Origin: Acidobacteria bacterium UBA6911
GTDB taxonomy: Bacteria; Acidobacteriota; UBA6911
Reading direction: 5' to 3'
DNA: 31,117 nucleotides
NCBI GenBank assembly: GCA_002451015.1
Contig: DKBB01000325.1
Coordinates: 1 to 31,117, forward strand
Position 1 is the stretch's first letter; the number at the start of each line of letters is the position of its first letter. Below the pieces are notes generated by a model. The model made no database searches, was not told where the DNA came from, and worked only from the letters and a program-made list of their open reading frames with translations. A program made the translations under genes and the position numbers. Shown one piece after another: positions 8,887 to 16,971 of the stretch.

Positions 8887-9996
8887 ATGGGTACAGACCG
8901 TATTATTATCATAGGAAGCGGCATCGCGGGTGCCGCCACCGCCTACTTTTTAACACGCAAAGGGCTGCGGGACATTGTAATCCTTGAAAAAGACAAGATT
9001 GCCGGTGCCCAATCCACCGGCCGCAATGCGGCCATCCTGCGAACCATGATCCCGGAACCTGTCATTAACCGGCTGGCCCGCGAATCCGCCGATTTTTATC
9101 ATAATCCTCCTGCGGATTTCTCGGACGGTCCGCTGGTTGATCCCGTAGGCGTATACCTGGCTGCCCGGGCGGAATACAAACCCACGCTGAATCAATGGTG
9201 CGACGCCAATCCCGAAGCGAGACTGGAACGTGTCAGTGCAAAACCTATTTACGATAAAATCCCCATCCTGGCTCCCGGCCTGGAAGCTGCCGCGTATGCC
9301 GCGGATGACGGCGTTCTGGATGTCCATGCCATCCTGCAGGGGTTTATCCGAGGAGCCACCCGGGAAGGGACCCAACTCCGACTTAATTGCGAATTCAAGG
9401 GATTAAAGGTCGGAAACGGCCGTGTCCAGGGAGTGGATACTTCCGACGGCACCATGGAAGCTTCCAAGGTGGTTGTCGCCAATGGAGCCTGGACCTCCAT
9501 TGCCAGTCTGTTCAACGAGTACGCCCTTCCCTTTACCCCCTACCGGCGGCACCTGCTGGTAACCGAACCTCTGTCTGAAGTCAATCCCCGCTGGCCCGTA
9601 ATCTGGATTGTCGGCGAGGAATTCTATTTCAGACCGGAAAGCGGCGGATTGCTGATGAGCGGCTGCGATACGGTAAAAGTAACCCCGGAACAGGGCGAAA
9701 TAGTCGAGCAGACCCAACTGGAACGAATTGCAGACAAAGCATCCTTCTGGCTGCCTTCCCTTTCCGAAGCCAAGGTCGCCAGAGCATGGTCCGGGATGCG
9801 AACCTTTGCGCCCGATGATATGTTCACCATCGGGAACGACCCCCGGATCCAGGGATTGATCTGGGTCGCGGGCCTGGGCGGCCATGGAATCACCTGTGCT
9901 CCCGTTGTCGGATCGATTGCGGCCGACTGTGTTGTTCACGGAAAAAGCGATCATCCCGCCGCTTCAGGTATGGCCCCCGAACGTCTATTGCGATAG
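8887..9996 (+). CDS. FAD-dependent oxidoreductase, DAO (glycine/D-amino acid oxidase) family
   Basis: This 369-residue flavoprotein belongs to the DAO family, which oxidises amines or amino acids with FAD. The N-terminal Rossmann motif is clear, IIIIGSGIAGAATAYFL, followed by the acidic end of the second strand (VILEKD). A C-terminal FAD-binding segment is also visible (GLIWVAGLGGHGITCAP). The start is set at the ATG at 8887, two residues before the Rossmann strand, with GGAG 8 bases upstream. The frame stays open for 29 more codons upstream, but that part does not look like the family. The substrate cannot be told from the sequence. The rubrerythrin gene follows 95 bases later, with a small hairpin between. 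Confidence 0.85.
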   Translation: MGTDRIIIIGSGIAGAATAYFLTRKGLRDIVILEKDKIAGAQSTGRNAAILRTMIPEPVINRLARESADFYHNPPADFSDGPLVDPVGVYLAARAEYKPTLNQWCDANPEARLERVSAKPIYDKIPILAPGLEAAAYAADDGVLDVHAILQGFIRGATREGTQLRLNCEFKGLKVGNGRVQGVDTSDGTMEASKVVVANGAWTSIASLFNEYALPFTPYRRHLLVTEPLSEVNPRWPVIWIVGEEFYFRPESGGLLMSGCDTVKVTPEQGEIVEQTQLERIADKASFWLPSLSEAKVARAWSGMRTFAPDDMFTIGNDPRIQGLIWVAGLGGHGITCAPVVGSIAADCVVHGKSDHPAASGMAPERLLR

Positions 9997-10041
9997 AATC
10001 AACGGATTGAATAAGACGCACCCCCCTGTAGAGGCTGTTGT

Positions 10042-10059
10042 CCGGGTTTCATTACCCGG
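10042..10059. terminator. Small hairpin after the FAD oxidoreductase gene
   Basis: A 6-base inverted repeat, CCGGGT and ACCCGG, has a 6-base loop. It lies between the oxidoreductase stop codon and the rubrerythrin gene. There is no following T-run, so it is only a weak candidate for a terminator or mRNA-stability hairpin. Confidence 0.35.
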
Positions 10060-10091
10060 CGTTTCATAATTAATTCCTTGGAGGCTTTGAA

Positions 10092-10589
10092 ATGAGTAAT
10101 ACTGAAGCGAATTTGAAAGAAGCATTTGCAGGAGAAAGCCAGGCGAACCGAAAATACAGTTATTTTGCAAAAAAAGCGGAACAGGAAGGGTTTAAAAATG
10201 TCGCCCGTCTTTTCAGAACCACTGCCGAAGCGGAAGCCATCCATGCATACGGACATCTGAATGCACTGGAAGGGATACAGTCCACAGCGGAAAACCTAAA
10301 AGCCGCCATTGAGGGTGAGACCTTCGAATACACCAAAATGTATCCCCCTATGCAGGAAAAGGCGGTAGAGGAAAATCACAAGGCCAAAATAATGTTCGGT
10401 TTTGCGGAAAAAGCCGAAGCCGTTCACGCCGCGCTCTATAAGATGGCGCTCGAAGCCGTCGCCCAGGGAAAGGACCTGTCCGAAGAGAATATCTACCTGT
10501 GCCCTGTCTGCGGCCATATCGAACTGGGAGAACCGCCTGCAAACTGCCCGACCTGCGGTTTGAAAGGAGAAAGGTTCGTCCAAGTCTAA
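10092..10589 (+). CDS. Rubrerythrin
   Basis: This 165-residue non-haem iron peroxidase reduces hydrogen peroxide in the cytoplasm of anaerobes and microaerophiles, using electrons from rubredoxin or NAD(P)H-linked donors. The ferritin-like four-helix part has the expected diiron ligands: E15 in GESQANR, E48xxH51 in EAEAIHA, and E109xxH112 in EAVHA. The C-terminus holds a rubredoxin-type iron site with two Cys pairs, CPVCG at 137-141 and CPTCG at 152-156. The length is that of short rubrerythrins. GGAGG lies about 8 bases before the ATG. It probably protects oxygen-sensitive Fe-S enzymes such as the NADH-linked module encoded downstream. Confidence 0.95.
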   Translation: MSNTEANLKEAFAGESQANRKYSYFAKKAEQEGFKNVARLFRTTAEAEAIHAYGHLNALEGIQSTAENLKAAIEGETFEYTKMYPPMQEKAVEENHKAKIMFGFAEKAEAVHAALYKMALEAVAQGKDLSEENIYLCPVCGHIELGEPPANCPTCGLKGERFVQV

Positions 10590-10618
10590 TCCGAATAACT
10601 AAATTGATAACCACTACA

Positions 10619-10712
10619 GCGGAAGGCCTCCAGGCAAGGATCTTCCGCCTTCAGATTCAGGAACATAAACGCGGGGACACAATATCTGTCATCAGCAGGT
10701 ATGATGTCCCCG
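10619..10712. other. Two hairpins between rubrerythrin and the NtrC-like gene
   Basis: The gap holds two inverted repeats. GCGGAAG (10619-10625) pairs with CTTCCGC (10642-10648), and CGGGGACA (10672-10679) pairs with TGTCCCCG (10705-10712). Neither is followed by a T-run. They could be a weak terminator for rubrerythrin plus an operator or leader structure for the regulator gene starting at 10771. Confidence 0.35.
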
Positions 10713-10770
10713 TATTTACGCTGCGACGGGAATTGATCGGAATCGCTATCGACGGGAAGGAGAAAACCGG

Positions 10771-12120
10771 ATGCCACTGCAGGGCAGGGTGATCCTTATC
10801 GATCACAGAAAAACGATGCATGCCGCCTGCCGGCTGGCATTCCAGGCGACCGGTTTCAGTATGACCGCAACGGAGACCGGCGGACATGGAATCGAAAAGG
10901 TGCGCCAGGAATCCTTTGATGTCGCACTGCTGAATCTGGAAATTCCGGATATCCCCGGCATGGAAGTTTTAAAAAAATTAAAACTGGAGTCCCCCAATAC
11001 CGCGGTTATCGTTTATACCGGGAATACAGCTGTTCCGTACGCCGCCACGGCAGTCGAAAAAGGCGCTTTCGAATGCCTGGCGGAGCCTTTTACACCGGAT
11101 ACACTTGCCCGGCTTGCATTAAAGGCGAAAAGCCATGCCAGGAGGGCGCTGGAGGATTCCTGCATCGGTCTGGAACTGGACAGGAAGATGCTCTCCCAGG
11201 TGTTGATCGGACGATCTGAACCGATGAACAGGGTCGGCAGGTTCATACGGAAAGCCGCCATGGTCGATTCAGCAGTACTCATTACCGGGGAGCCGGGAAC
11301 GGGTAAAAACGTCGTTGCACAGGCGATACACCGGCTGAGCGGCCGATCCGACCGGCGTTTTGTAACGGTGGATTGCGAAGCCGGTACGGAAATTCTGCTT
11401 GAGAACGAGCTTTTTGGTTACGCCGATAAGGCAATTCCGGGCACGATGGACATCGCCGTTGGAAAAATCGAACTGGCCGACGGAGGCACTCTTTTCCTGG
11501 ACAATCTCGCCGGCATCAGCATCTCGCTGCAGGAAAAACTGCTGAAAGTCATCCTGGGCCAAGGTATCCCGGCCCGGGGCGGATCCCCCGGAAGGAGATT
11601 GAATATACGAATAATTACGGCAACAAGCCGTGATATGTCACGGGAAACAGGCGCAGGGAATTTTCGTGAAGAACTGTTTTACCGGCTTAACACCATCCAT
11701 ATCCCTTTGCCTCCGTTGCGTGAACGTCTGGATGACATACCCCTTCTCGCAAACTACTACACCAGAAAATTTTCCGCCGAGAAGCGGCTGCCTGCAAGAG
11801 ATCTTTCCCAGGAAGCAATACTTTCGCTGAAAAGACGCGAATGGCCCGGGAATGTCCGCGAATTAATACAGATCCTCGATTACGCGGTCACCACTTGCGA
11901 AGGCATTGCTATCGAGCCCCGAAACCTGCCGCTGGAAAATACAGATCTTTCGGAAGCGCCGGGAGTACCGGGCGGGCATCTCGCCCGTCTTGAGAGGAAT
12001 GAGATCCTGCGAATCCTGGACCGGTTTGACGGTAATAAGACAAAAACCGCGAAGTTTTTAGGGATTAACCGGAAAACCCTCCGGGAGAAAATGGAACGCT
12101 ACGGCATCAATAATCAATAG
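10771..12120 (+). CDS. NtrC-type regulator with degenerate receiver and ATPase motifs
   Basis: This 449-residue protein has the three-part NtrC layout: receiver (1-120), AAA+ central domain (about 145-375) and Fis-type helix-turn-helix (about 410-446, NKTKTAKFLGINRKTLREK). Many key residues are changed. The phosphate-accepting Asp is Asn55 (LLNLEIPD), the conserved Lys is Glu105 (LAEPF), and only one of the acidic pocket residues remains (D11). Walker A is intact (GEPGTGKN, 173-180), but Walker B reads LFLDNL instead of a D-E pair. The sigma-54 contact loop GAFTGA is replaced by KAIPGT (220-225). It probably binds DNA without phosphorylation and may not activate sigma-54 promoters. AAGGAG lies 8 bases before the ATG. 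It precedes the NuoEFG-like module by 285 bases and likely regulates it. Confidence 0.88.
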   Translation: MPLQGRVILIDHRKTMHAACRLAFQATGFSMTATETGGHGIEKVRQESFDVALLNLEIPDIPGMEVLKKLKLESPNTAVIVYTGNTAVPYAATAVEKGAFECLAEPFTPDTLARLALKAKSHARRALEDSCIGLELDRKMLSQVLIGRSEPMNRVGRFIRKAAMVDSAVLITGEPGTGKNVVAQAIHRLSGRSDRRFVTVDCEAGTEILLENELFGYADKAIPGTMDIAVGKIELADGGTLFLDNLAGISISLQEKLLKVILGQGIPARGGSPGRRLNIRIITATSRDMSRETGAGNFREELFYRLNTIHIPLPPLRERLDDIPLLANYYTRKFSAEKRLPARDLSQEAILSLKRREWPGNVRELIQILDYAVTTCEGIAIEPRNLPLENTDLSEAPGVPGGHLARLERNEILRILDRFDGNKTKTAKFLGINRKTLREKMERYGINNQ

Positions 12121-12405
12121 ATATCCTGAAATTCCCCCGGAAAAACTGAGGAAACAAATATTCCATTTCGCAGTTTTGATCCTGGTGGTACAATATGTAC
12201 CGCTTGCCCTGGTTTTCCATTTTTTAGGAGGGGTAAGCCGTTTAAGGTCTTTACACCGGACCTGCAATTATCGTTGTATTCTGGAACGAGGCAAAGCAAC
12301 AGCACAATGAAAACTTTTAAAAAGGCAATGCCGGCTGTTGCAAAAACGCTCCTTTTATCCCGGCAATAAAATTAACCGAAATTTATCCGTCAAAAGAGGT
12401 TGCTT
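12121..12405. promoter_or_regulatory. Leader region of the NADH-diaphorase module
   Basis: This 285-base gap lies between the regulator and the receiver-NuoE fusion gene. It contains the symmetrical sequence GGTAC-AATAT-GTACC at 12187-12201, a plausible operator. I found no convincing sigma-54 or sigma-70 promoter. The fusion gene's ribosome binding site AGAGG (12395-12399) lies 6 bases before the ATG at 12406. Confidence 0.35.
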
Positions 12406-13512
12406 ATGCATGCCAGCGAGCAGGTAGCGAAAAAGCGATCAACTACATATCCGCTCGATGTGTTAATCATCGATAACGATAAGGGCTTTACCAAAAAATG
12501 CGTTGAGACCATCGAATCCGCCGCGTATACGGTCGTAAACGCCAGTACCGCCCAGGTGGGACTGGGAGTCGCCGAAACAGCCCATCCCCGTGTAGTGATC
12601 ATCGACTTAAACACACCCGGCAGCAACGGTCTCGAAATACTCCAAAGCCTTTCAGAAACGGAGCCGACCGCCGTTCCCATTGTCGTTACGGCGAATGCGA
12701 CCGTCGATTCCGCTGTCGAAGCAATGAAACACGGCGCCTTCGATTTCCTCACGAAGCCGGTAGCCCCGGAAAAGATTCTGGAAACGGTCCGCAGGGGATT
12801 GAATCTCAGCAGTCTGCGGAAAGAAGCCGCCGGAGCCGGTGCGGAAACGGACACCTCGAAAAAATACGATCTGCTGCTTCAGGGACTGGATGTTCTGGGA
12901 GAAGCGTATTCGATCGGCATAGAAAAAAAACAGCTGCTGGATGAGCTTGCCTACCTTGAAAATGAAGCGAAATACCACGCTGAAAGCCTTGGCCAGATCA
13001 AGAGGAAAGAGCGCGCCATCCTCGACATCCGGGATGACCTGGCGGAAGTGGACGCCATTCTTCGGAAATACGATTTCCAAAAAAATTCCCTTATCCAGGT
13101 TCTTCTGGACGTTCAGGAATCTTTCCGCTGGCTCCCCCGGCACATTCTGAACTGGATCTCGGGCCGGCTGAATATTCCCATCAGGGAAATTTACGTTATC
13201 GCGAATTTCTACGAGGCCTTCAGCCTGGAACCACGCGGGAAACATACAATCCAGGTATGTACCGGAACGGCATGCCATGTTCGCGGCGCTTCGGAAACCC
13301 TCATCAGGATTTCATCCACGCTCGGCATCGCAGCAGGTGAGACGGACAAGGACCAGGTATTCACCCTCGAAACCGTACATTGTATCGGATGTTGCGCGCT
13401 GGCTCCTGTCGTGCAGATCGACTCGCAGTATTATCGGGATCCTTCAAAGAAACAACTCGATAAAATCGTCAAGACACTGAAGAAAGAGGAGGGGGAACCA
13501 TGTCTCGCTTAA
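12406..13512 (+). CDS. Response-regulator receiver fused to NuoE-type [2Fe-2S] subunit
   Basis: This 368-residue protein joins two families. Residues 18-135 are a complete receiver domain with D23/D25, phospho-acceptor D67 (VVIIDLNTPG), T95 and K117 (FLTKPV). A helical linker follows (about 139-225). Residues 225-365 are a NuoE-type thioredoxin-like [2Fe-2S] domain with C285/C290 (CTGTACHVRG) and C326/C330 (CIGCCALAP). NuoE subunits pass electrons from NADH dehydrogenase-like flavoproteins; the receiver could let phosphorylation gate this transfer, which is inference. The start is the ATG at 12406, with AGAGG 6 bases upstream, rather than a TTG two codons earlier. It overlaps the NuoF-like gene by 13 bases, so the two products are probably made together. 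Confidence 0.88.
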   Translation: MHASEQVAKKRSTTYPLDVLIIDNDKGFTKKCVETIESAAYTVVNASTAQVGLGVAETAHPRVVIIDLNTPGSNGLEILQSLSETEPTAVPIVVTANATVDSAVEAMKHGAFDFLTKPVAPEKILETVRRGLNLSSLRKEAAGAGAETDTSKKYDLLLQGLDVLGEAYSIGIEKKQLLDELAYLENEAKYHAESLGQIKRKERAILDIRDDLAEVDAILRKYDFQKNSLIQVLLDVQESFRWLPRHILNWISGRLNIPIREIYVIANFYEAFSLEPRGKHTIQVCTGTACHVRGASETLIRISSTLGIAAGETDKDQVFTLETVHCIGCCALAPVVQIDSQYYRDPSKKQLDKIVKTLKKEEGEPCLA

Positions 13513-15419
13513 AAAAGCCCGCGGATCTGAAAAAGCTGAGGAAAGAGGTCGTCGCTCAGCGTAACACCAAAAAAACATGGCTGGCCGTTTGCGCGGGAAC
13601 AGGCTGCCGCGCTTACGGAGCCGAGGCATTGGCCGATTCCTTCGAGGAAGAGATTGAGAAGCGTGGTCTGGGAGACACCGTGGGCATTCGGAGGACGGGT
13701 TGCCACGGCTTCTGCGAACGCGGGCCTCTGGTTGTTGTTCAGCCGGATGACATCTGTTACCTTGGAACGAAACCCAAAAATGTCCCCGCCATAATCGACC
13801 AGCTCATCACCGGAGAGGGAAATGTCGAAAAACTTCTTTTCCTGGATGAGGAAAGCGGGAAACACGTCCGTAAGCTGAATGAAATCCCTTTCTACAAATA
13901 TCAGAAACGTATCCTGCTGGAAAACAACGTACTGATTGACGCTTCGAACATTCTGGATTACATCGCCGTCGGCGGCTATTCCGCGCTGGCCAAAGTGCTC
14001 TCCGGGATGGGGCCTGAAGCCGTTCTCAAAGAAGTTACGGAAGCGAACCTGCGCGGCCGCGGAGGCGGCGGTTTCCCGGCAGGATGGAAATGGGAAACAA
14101 CACGGGATGCGGAGGGCGAACCGAAATACGTAATCGTCAATGCAGATGAAGGGGATCCAGGCGCCTACATGGATCGCAGCATCCTGGAGGGGAATCCGCA
14201 CAGCGTTCTGGAGGGCCTGATAATAGGTGCTTACACTATAGGCGCCTCCCAGGGCTTCATCTATGTCCGCCAGGAATACCCGCTGGCCCGGAAACATGCT
14301 GAAATGGCGCTGGAGCAGGCCAGAGAATACGGACTTTTAGGCAGGAATATCCTCGGGTCCGATTTTTCCTTCGACGTAAAAATTCACCGGGGTGCCGGCG
14401 CTTTTGTATCCGGGGAATCCAGCGCCCTGATGTGCGCCATTGAAGGGCATGTCGGAGAACCTCGTCCCAAGTACATACACACTTCCGAGAAAGGCCTCTG
14501 GGGAAAACCCTCCTGCCTGAACAATGTCGAAACGTGGGCTAACGTACCCCACATCATCAATCACGGGGCGAAATGGTTCTGTGAAATGGGCACGGAGAAG
14601 AGCAAGGGAACGAAAATCTTCTCCCTGGTCGGGAAAGTGAAAAACACCGGGCTGGTCGAAGTCCCGATGGGGATCACCCTCAGGGACATCATATTTAAAA
14701 TCGGCGGCGGCGTGCCTAAAGGGAAAAAATTCAAAGCCGTTCAGACCGGCGGTCCGTCCGGCGGCGTGATCCCCGAATCGCTCCTGGATCTCCCCGTCGA
14801 CTTCGACGAACTCAACAAGGTGGGTTCCATGATGGGTTCGGGCGGCATGATCGTCATGGATGAAAACACCTGCATGGTCGATACGGCCCGGTATTACACG
14901 AATTTCCTCGCACATGAATCCTGCGGCAAATGCGTTCCATGCCGCGAAGGAACGCGCCAGACACTCGAGATTCTCAACAGAATCGCGGCCGGGCAGGGAA
15001 AAGAGGAAGACCTTGTGCTTCTGGAGGAGCTTGGTGAATTCATGGAGGCCGCTTCCCTCTGCGCTCTGGGCCAGTCGGCCCCCTTCCCCGTACTGAGCAC
15101 ACTGAAGTATTTCCGCGAAGAGTACAAAGAGCACATCCGGGAAAAGATATGCACCGCCGGCGTCTGCACCGACCTGATCGCATATGATATCGATCAGGAT
15201 AAATGTACGGCCTGCGGCGCCTGCCATCGCAACTGTCCGGTGGATGCGATAAACAAGTCCAAGGACAAAGTATTTACTATCATTCAGGAAAAGTGCATCA
15301 AGTGCGGCGCCTGTTTTACGGCCTGTCCGGAAAAATTCAGCGCCGTCGTCAAGGTGCCGGCATACAAGATGCAAAAACAATCCGCGGGGACTGCAACCCT
15401 GCATGAAACCAAGGTGTAG
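13500..15419 (+). CDS. NuoF/HydB-type NADH-binding flavoprotein with extra Fe-S domains
   Basis: This 639-residue subunit oxidises NADH with FMN and spreads electrons over several Fe-S clusters, as in HydB/HndC/HoxF of bifurcating hydrogenases and NAD-linked formate dehydrogenases. Domains in order: an N-terminal thioredoxin-like [2Fe-2S] domain (C31, C36, C68, C72); the NuoF core with the FMN/NADH motifs RGRGGGGFPAG, NADEGDPGAYMDRS and VSGESSALMCAIEG; the N3-type [4Fe-4S] motif SCGKCVPCREGT plus a later Cys; and a C-terminal two-cluster ferredoxin (CTACGACHRNCP and CIKCGACFTACP). It overlaps the fusion gene by 13 bases and is followed 12 bases later by the NuoG-like gene. No catalytic hydrogenase or formate dehydrogenase subunit lies next to it, so its partner must be encoded elsewhere or it acts as a diaphorase. 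Confidence 0.93.
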   Translation: MSRLKKPADLKKLRKEVVAQRNTKKTWLAVCAGTGCRAYGAEALADSFEEEIEKRGLGDTVGIRRTGCHGFCERGPLVVVQPDDICYLGTKPKNVPAIIDQLITGEGNVEKLLFLDEESGKHVRKLNEIPFYKYQKRILLENNVLIDASNILDYIAVGGYSALAKVLSGMGPEAVLKEVTEANLRGRGGGGFPAGWKWETTRDAEGEPKYVIVNADEGDPGAYMDRSILEGNPHSVLEGLIIGAYTIGASQGFIYVRQEYPLARKHAEMALEQAREYGLLGRNILGSDFSFDVKIHRGAGAFVSGESSALMCAIEGHVGEPRPKYIHTSEKGLWGKPSCLNNVETWANVPHIINHGAKWFCEMGTEKSKGTKIFSLVGKVKNTGLVEVPMGITLRDIIFKIGGGVPKGKKFKAVQTGGPSGGVIPESLLDLPVDFDELNKVGSMMGSGGMIVMDENTCMVDTARYYTNFLAHESCGKCVPCREGTRQTLEILNRIAAGQGKEEDLVLLEELGEFMEAASLCALGQSAPFPVLSTLKYFREEYKEHIREKICTAGVCTDLIAYDIDQDKCTACGACHRNCPVDAINKSKDKVFTIIQEKCIKCGACFTACPEKFSAVVKVPAYKMQKQSAGTATLHETKV

Positions 15420-15431
15420 GGAGGTGTCTCC

Positions 15432-15971
15432 ATGGAAAACGTTCATCTAATAATCGACGGCCAAGCGGTAACAGCAGAAAAGGGAACCACAGTATTACAG
15501 GCGGCAAAATCGCTCGGCATCAATATTCCCACTTTATGCCATGACGACAGGCTTGAAGATTACGGCGGCTGCCGCATGTGCATGGTGGAAATCGAAACAA
15601 AGCGCGGGCGGAAACGGCTTGTAGCCTCCTGCGTTTACCCCGTGGAAGAAGGACTCCAGGTACAGACCAGCACGGAAAAAGTCAATAAAATCCGGCGCAT
15701 GATCATTGAGCTGCTCTGGCCGGCCTGGCAGCCCTATGCCGAGGAATACGGAGTCACATCCTCCCGTTTTAAAACAGGCATGACAGATTGCAGTCTCTGC
15801 GGCCTGTGCCTGCGCTACTGTGCCGATGTCAAAAAAGCAAACAGAATATATTTTGAAGGCCGCGGCATCGAACGGAAGCCGGCACTGGTTGAAGGCTCCG
15901 AACTTCAATGCCGAGCCTGCGGCGAATGTTTCACACTTTGCGGAAGCGGCTGGATCGCCTCCAGATGTTAA
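15432..15971 (+). CDS. NuoG/HoxU-like Fe-S protein (2Fe-2S plus two 4Fe-4S)
   Basis: This 179-residue electron-transfer protein resembles the N-terminal part of NuoG and HoxU/HydC subunits. A plant-type [2Fe-2S] domain is visible with C36, C47, C50 and C67 (GGCRMCMVE, ASCVYPV). A ferredoxin part follows with two four-cysteine groups, C120/123/126/130 (CSLCGLCLRYC) and C160/163/166/170 (CRACGECFTLC). The His-Cys motif that binds an extra cluster in NuoG is absent; the segment at 90-118 has no cysteine. The protein ends soon after the second group, so it has no molybdopterin-like or hydrogenase domain. It would relay electrons between the NuoF-like flavoprotein and an unknown partner. It is the last gene of the tight three-gene module. 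Confidence 0.88.
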   Translation: MENVHLIIDGQAVTAEKGTTVLQAAKSLGINIPTLCHDDRLEDYGGCRMCMVEIETKRGRKRLVASCVYPVEEGLQVQTSTEKVNKIRRMIIELLWPAWQPYAEEYGVTSSRFKTGMTDCSLCGLCLRYCADVKKANRIYFEGRGIERKPALVEGSELQCRACGECFTLCGSGWIASRC

Positions 15972-15980
15972 AGACAGTCG

Positions 15981-16060
15981 GCAGCCGGTTGAAAACAAAG
16001 AAATTGTTTTAATTTTTGGGGCTTTCTGTAGCATACTGCCTTCTGCCAACTACCGGCTGC
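15981..16060. repeat. Inverted repeat downstream of the Fe-S module
   Basis: Nine-base arms, GCAGCCGGT at 15981-15989 and ACCGGCTGC at 16052-16060, flank a 62-base loop with a short T-rich part. It sits between the end of the diaphorase module and the methyltransferase gene. It could be a repeated intergenic element or a weak terminator. Confidence 0.45.
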
Positions 16061-16085
16061 AGCCTGTTATTTTAGGAGATGGGAT

Positions 16086-16916
16086 ATGAAAAAGGCCTCC
16101 TGGTTCCTCTTGTTACTTTTTACCCTTTCATTTTTAAGCGTCCAAACCCCGGTTATTGCCTACGCGCAGGATTATGAACCTTCCGTCGGGCAGCAGGGGA
16201 AAGATGTCATATGGGTCCCGACTCCGGACGTTCTCATCGAAGCCATGCTGGACGCTGCGAAATTGACCCAAGAGGATTTCCTCATAGACCTTGGGTCCGG
16301 CGACGGACGAATCGTGATCGCGGCTGCCCGAAGAGGATCACGAGCCCTGGGCATTGAATACAATCCCGAGATGGTAAAACTGTCTCAAAGGAACGCTGAG
16401 AAAGAATTTGTTGTGGATCGGGCTTCATTCGTTCAAGGCGATATTTTCGAGAGCGATTTCAGCCAGGCTTCGGTCATTACCATGTATCTTCTGCCCAATC
16501 TCAATCTGAAACTGCGTCCAACGCTGCTGGATCTTAAACCCGGAACGAGAATCGTATCGCACGCATTTACGATGGGTGAGTGGGAAGCGGATCAGACTAT
16601 ACACAAGGAAGGGCGCACGGCCTACCTCTGGATTGTTCCGGCAAAAGTCGACGGCATCTGGGAATGGCGGGAAGGTTCGGAAACGGTGAGTCTCCGGCTG
16701 ACCCAGGAATTCCAGAAGATTGATGGAGAGTTAACGATAAAAGGGAACACCTATCCCATTTTTAATGTGGAACTCACGGGTGATACCATCCACTTTGCAT
16801 GGGGAAAACAGGAGTATTCCGGAAAAATCAGCTCCAACGGCATCCGGGGCATGGTTCAGACCATAAACCGCGAAATTGAATGGGCTGCCTCCAGGGCGCT
16901 TCAGGCGGAAAAATAA
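16086..16916 (+). CDS. SAM-dependent methyltransferase-like protein with signal peptide
   Basis: This 276-residue protein has a class I methyltransferase core. The SAM-binding motif I is clear (FLIDLGSGDGRIV, about residues 66-78), followed by an acidic end of strand 2 (ALGIEYNPEM) and a motif II-like QGDIFESDF. Upstream is a classic signal peptide (MKKASWFLLLLFTLSFLSV, cleavage probably after AYAQ). The last ~90 residues form a separate beta-rich part. A signal peptide on a SAM enzyme is odd because SAM is cytoplasmic, so the protein may be exported without methylating or the segment may be a membrane anchor. The ATG has TAGGAGA about 8 bases upstream. The substrate is unknown. Confidence 0.8.
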   Translation: MKKASWFLLLLFTLSFLSVQTPVIAYAQDYEPSVGQQGKDVIWVPTPDVLIEAMLDAAKLTQEDFLIDLGSGDGRIVIAAARRGSRALGIEYNPEMVKLSQRNAEKEFVVDRASFVQGDIFESDFSQASVITMYLLPNLNLKLRPTLLDLKPGTRIVSHAFTMGEWEADQTIHKEGRTAYLWIVPAKVDGIWEWREGSETVSLRLTQEFQKIDGELTIKGNTYPIFNVELTGDTIHFAWGKQEYSGKISSNGIRGMVQTINREIEWAASRALQAEK

Positions 16917-16971
16917 ACCGTCAAAGGTCCAAAGTCGAAGGTCTATTAGAGCCTGTATATCGGAAATCATT

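Noticed and set aside
8715..8987. Short open frame before the FAD oxidoreductase
   Set aside because: It overlaps the start of the real gene in another frame and looks like no known protein.
12181..12225. Possible sigma-54 promoter before the NuoE-fusion gene
   Set aside because: The spacing and the GG/GC core do not fit, and the neighbouring regulator lacks the sigma-54 contact loop.
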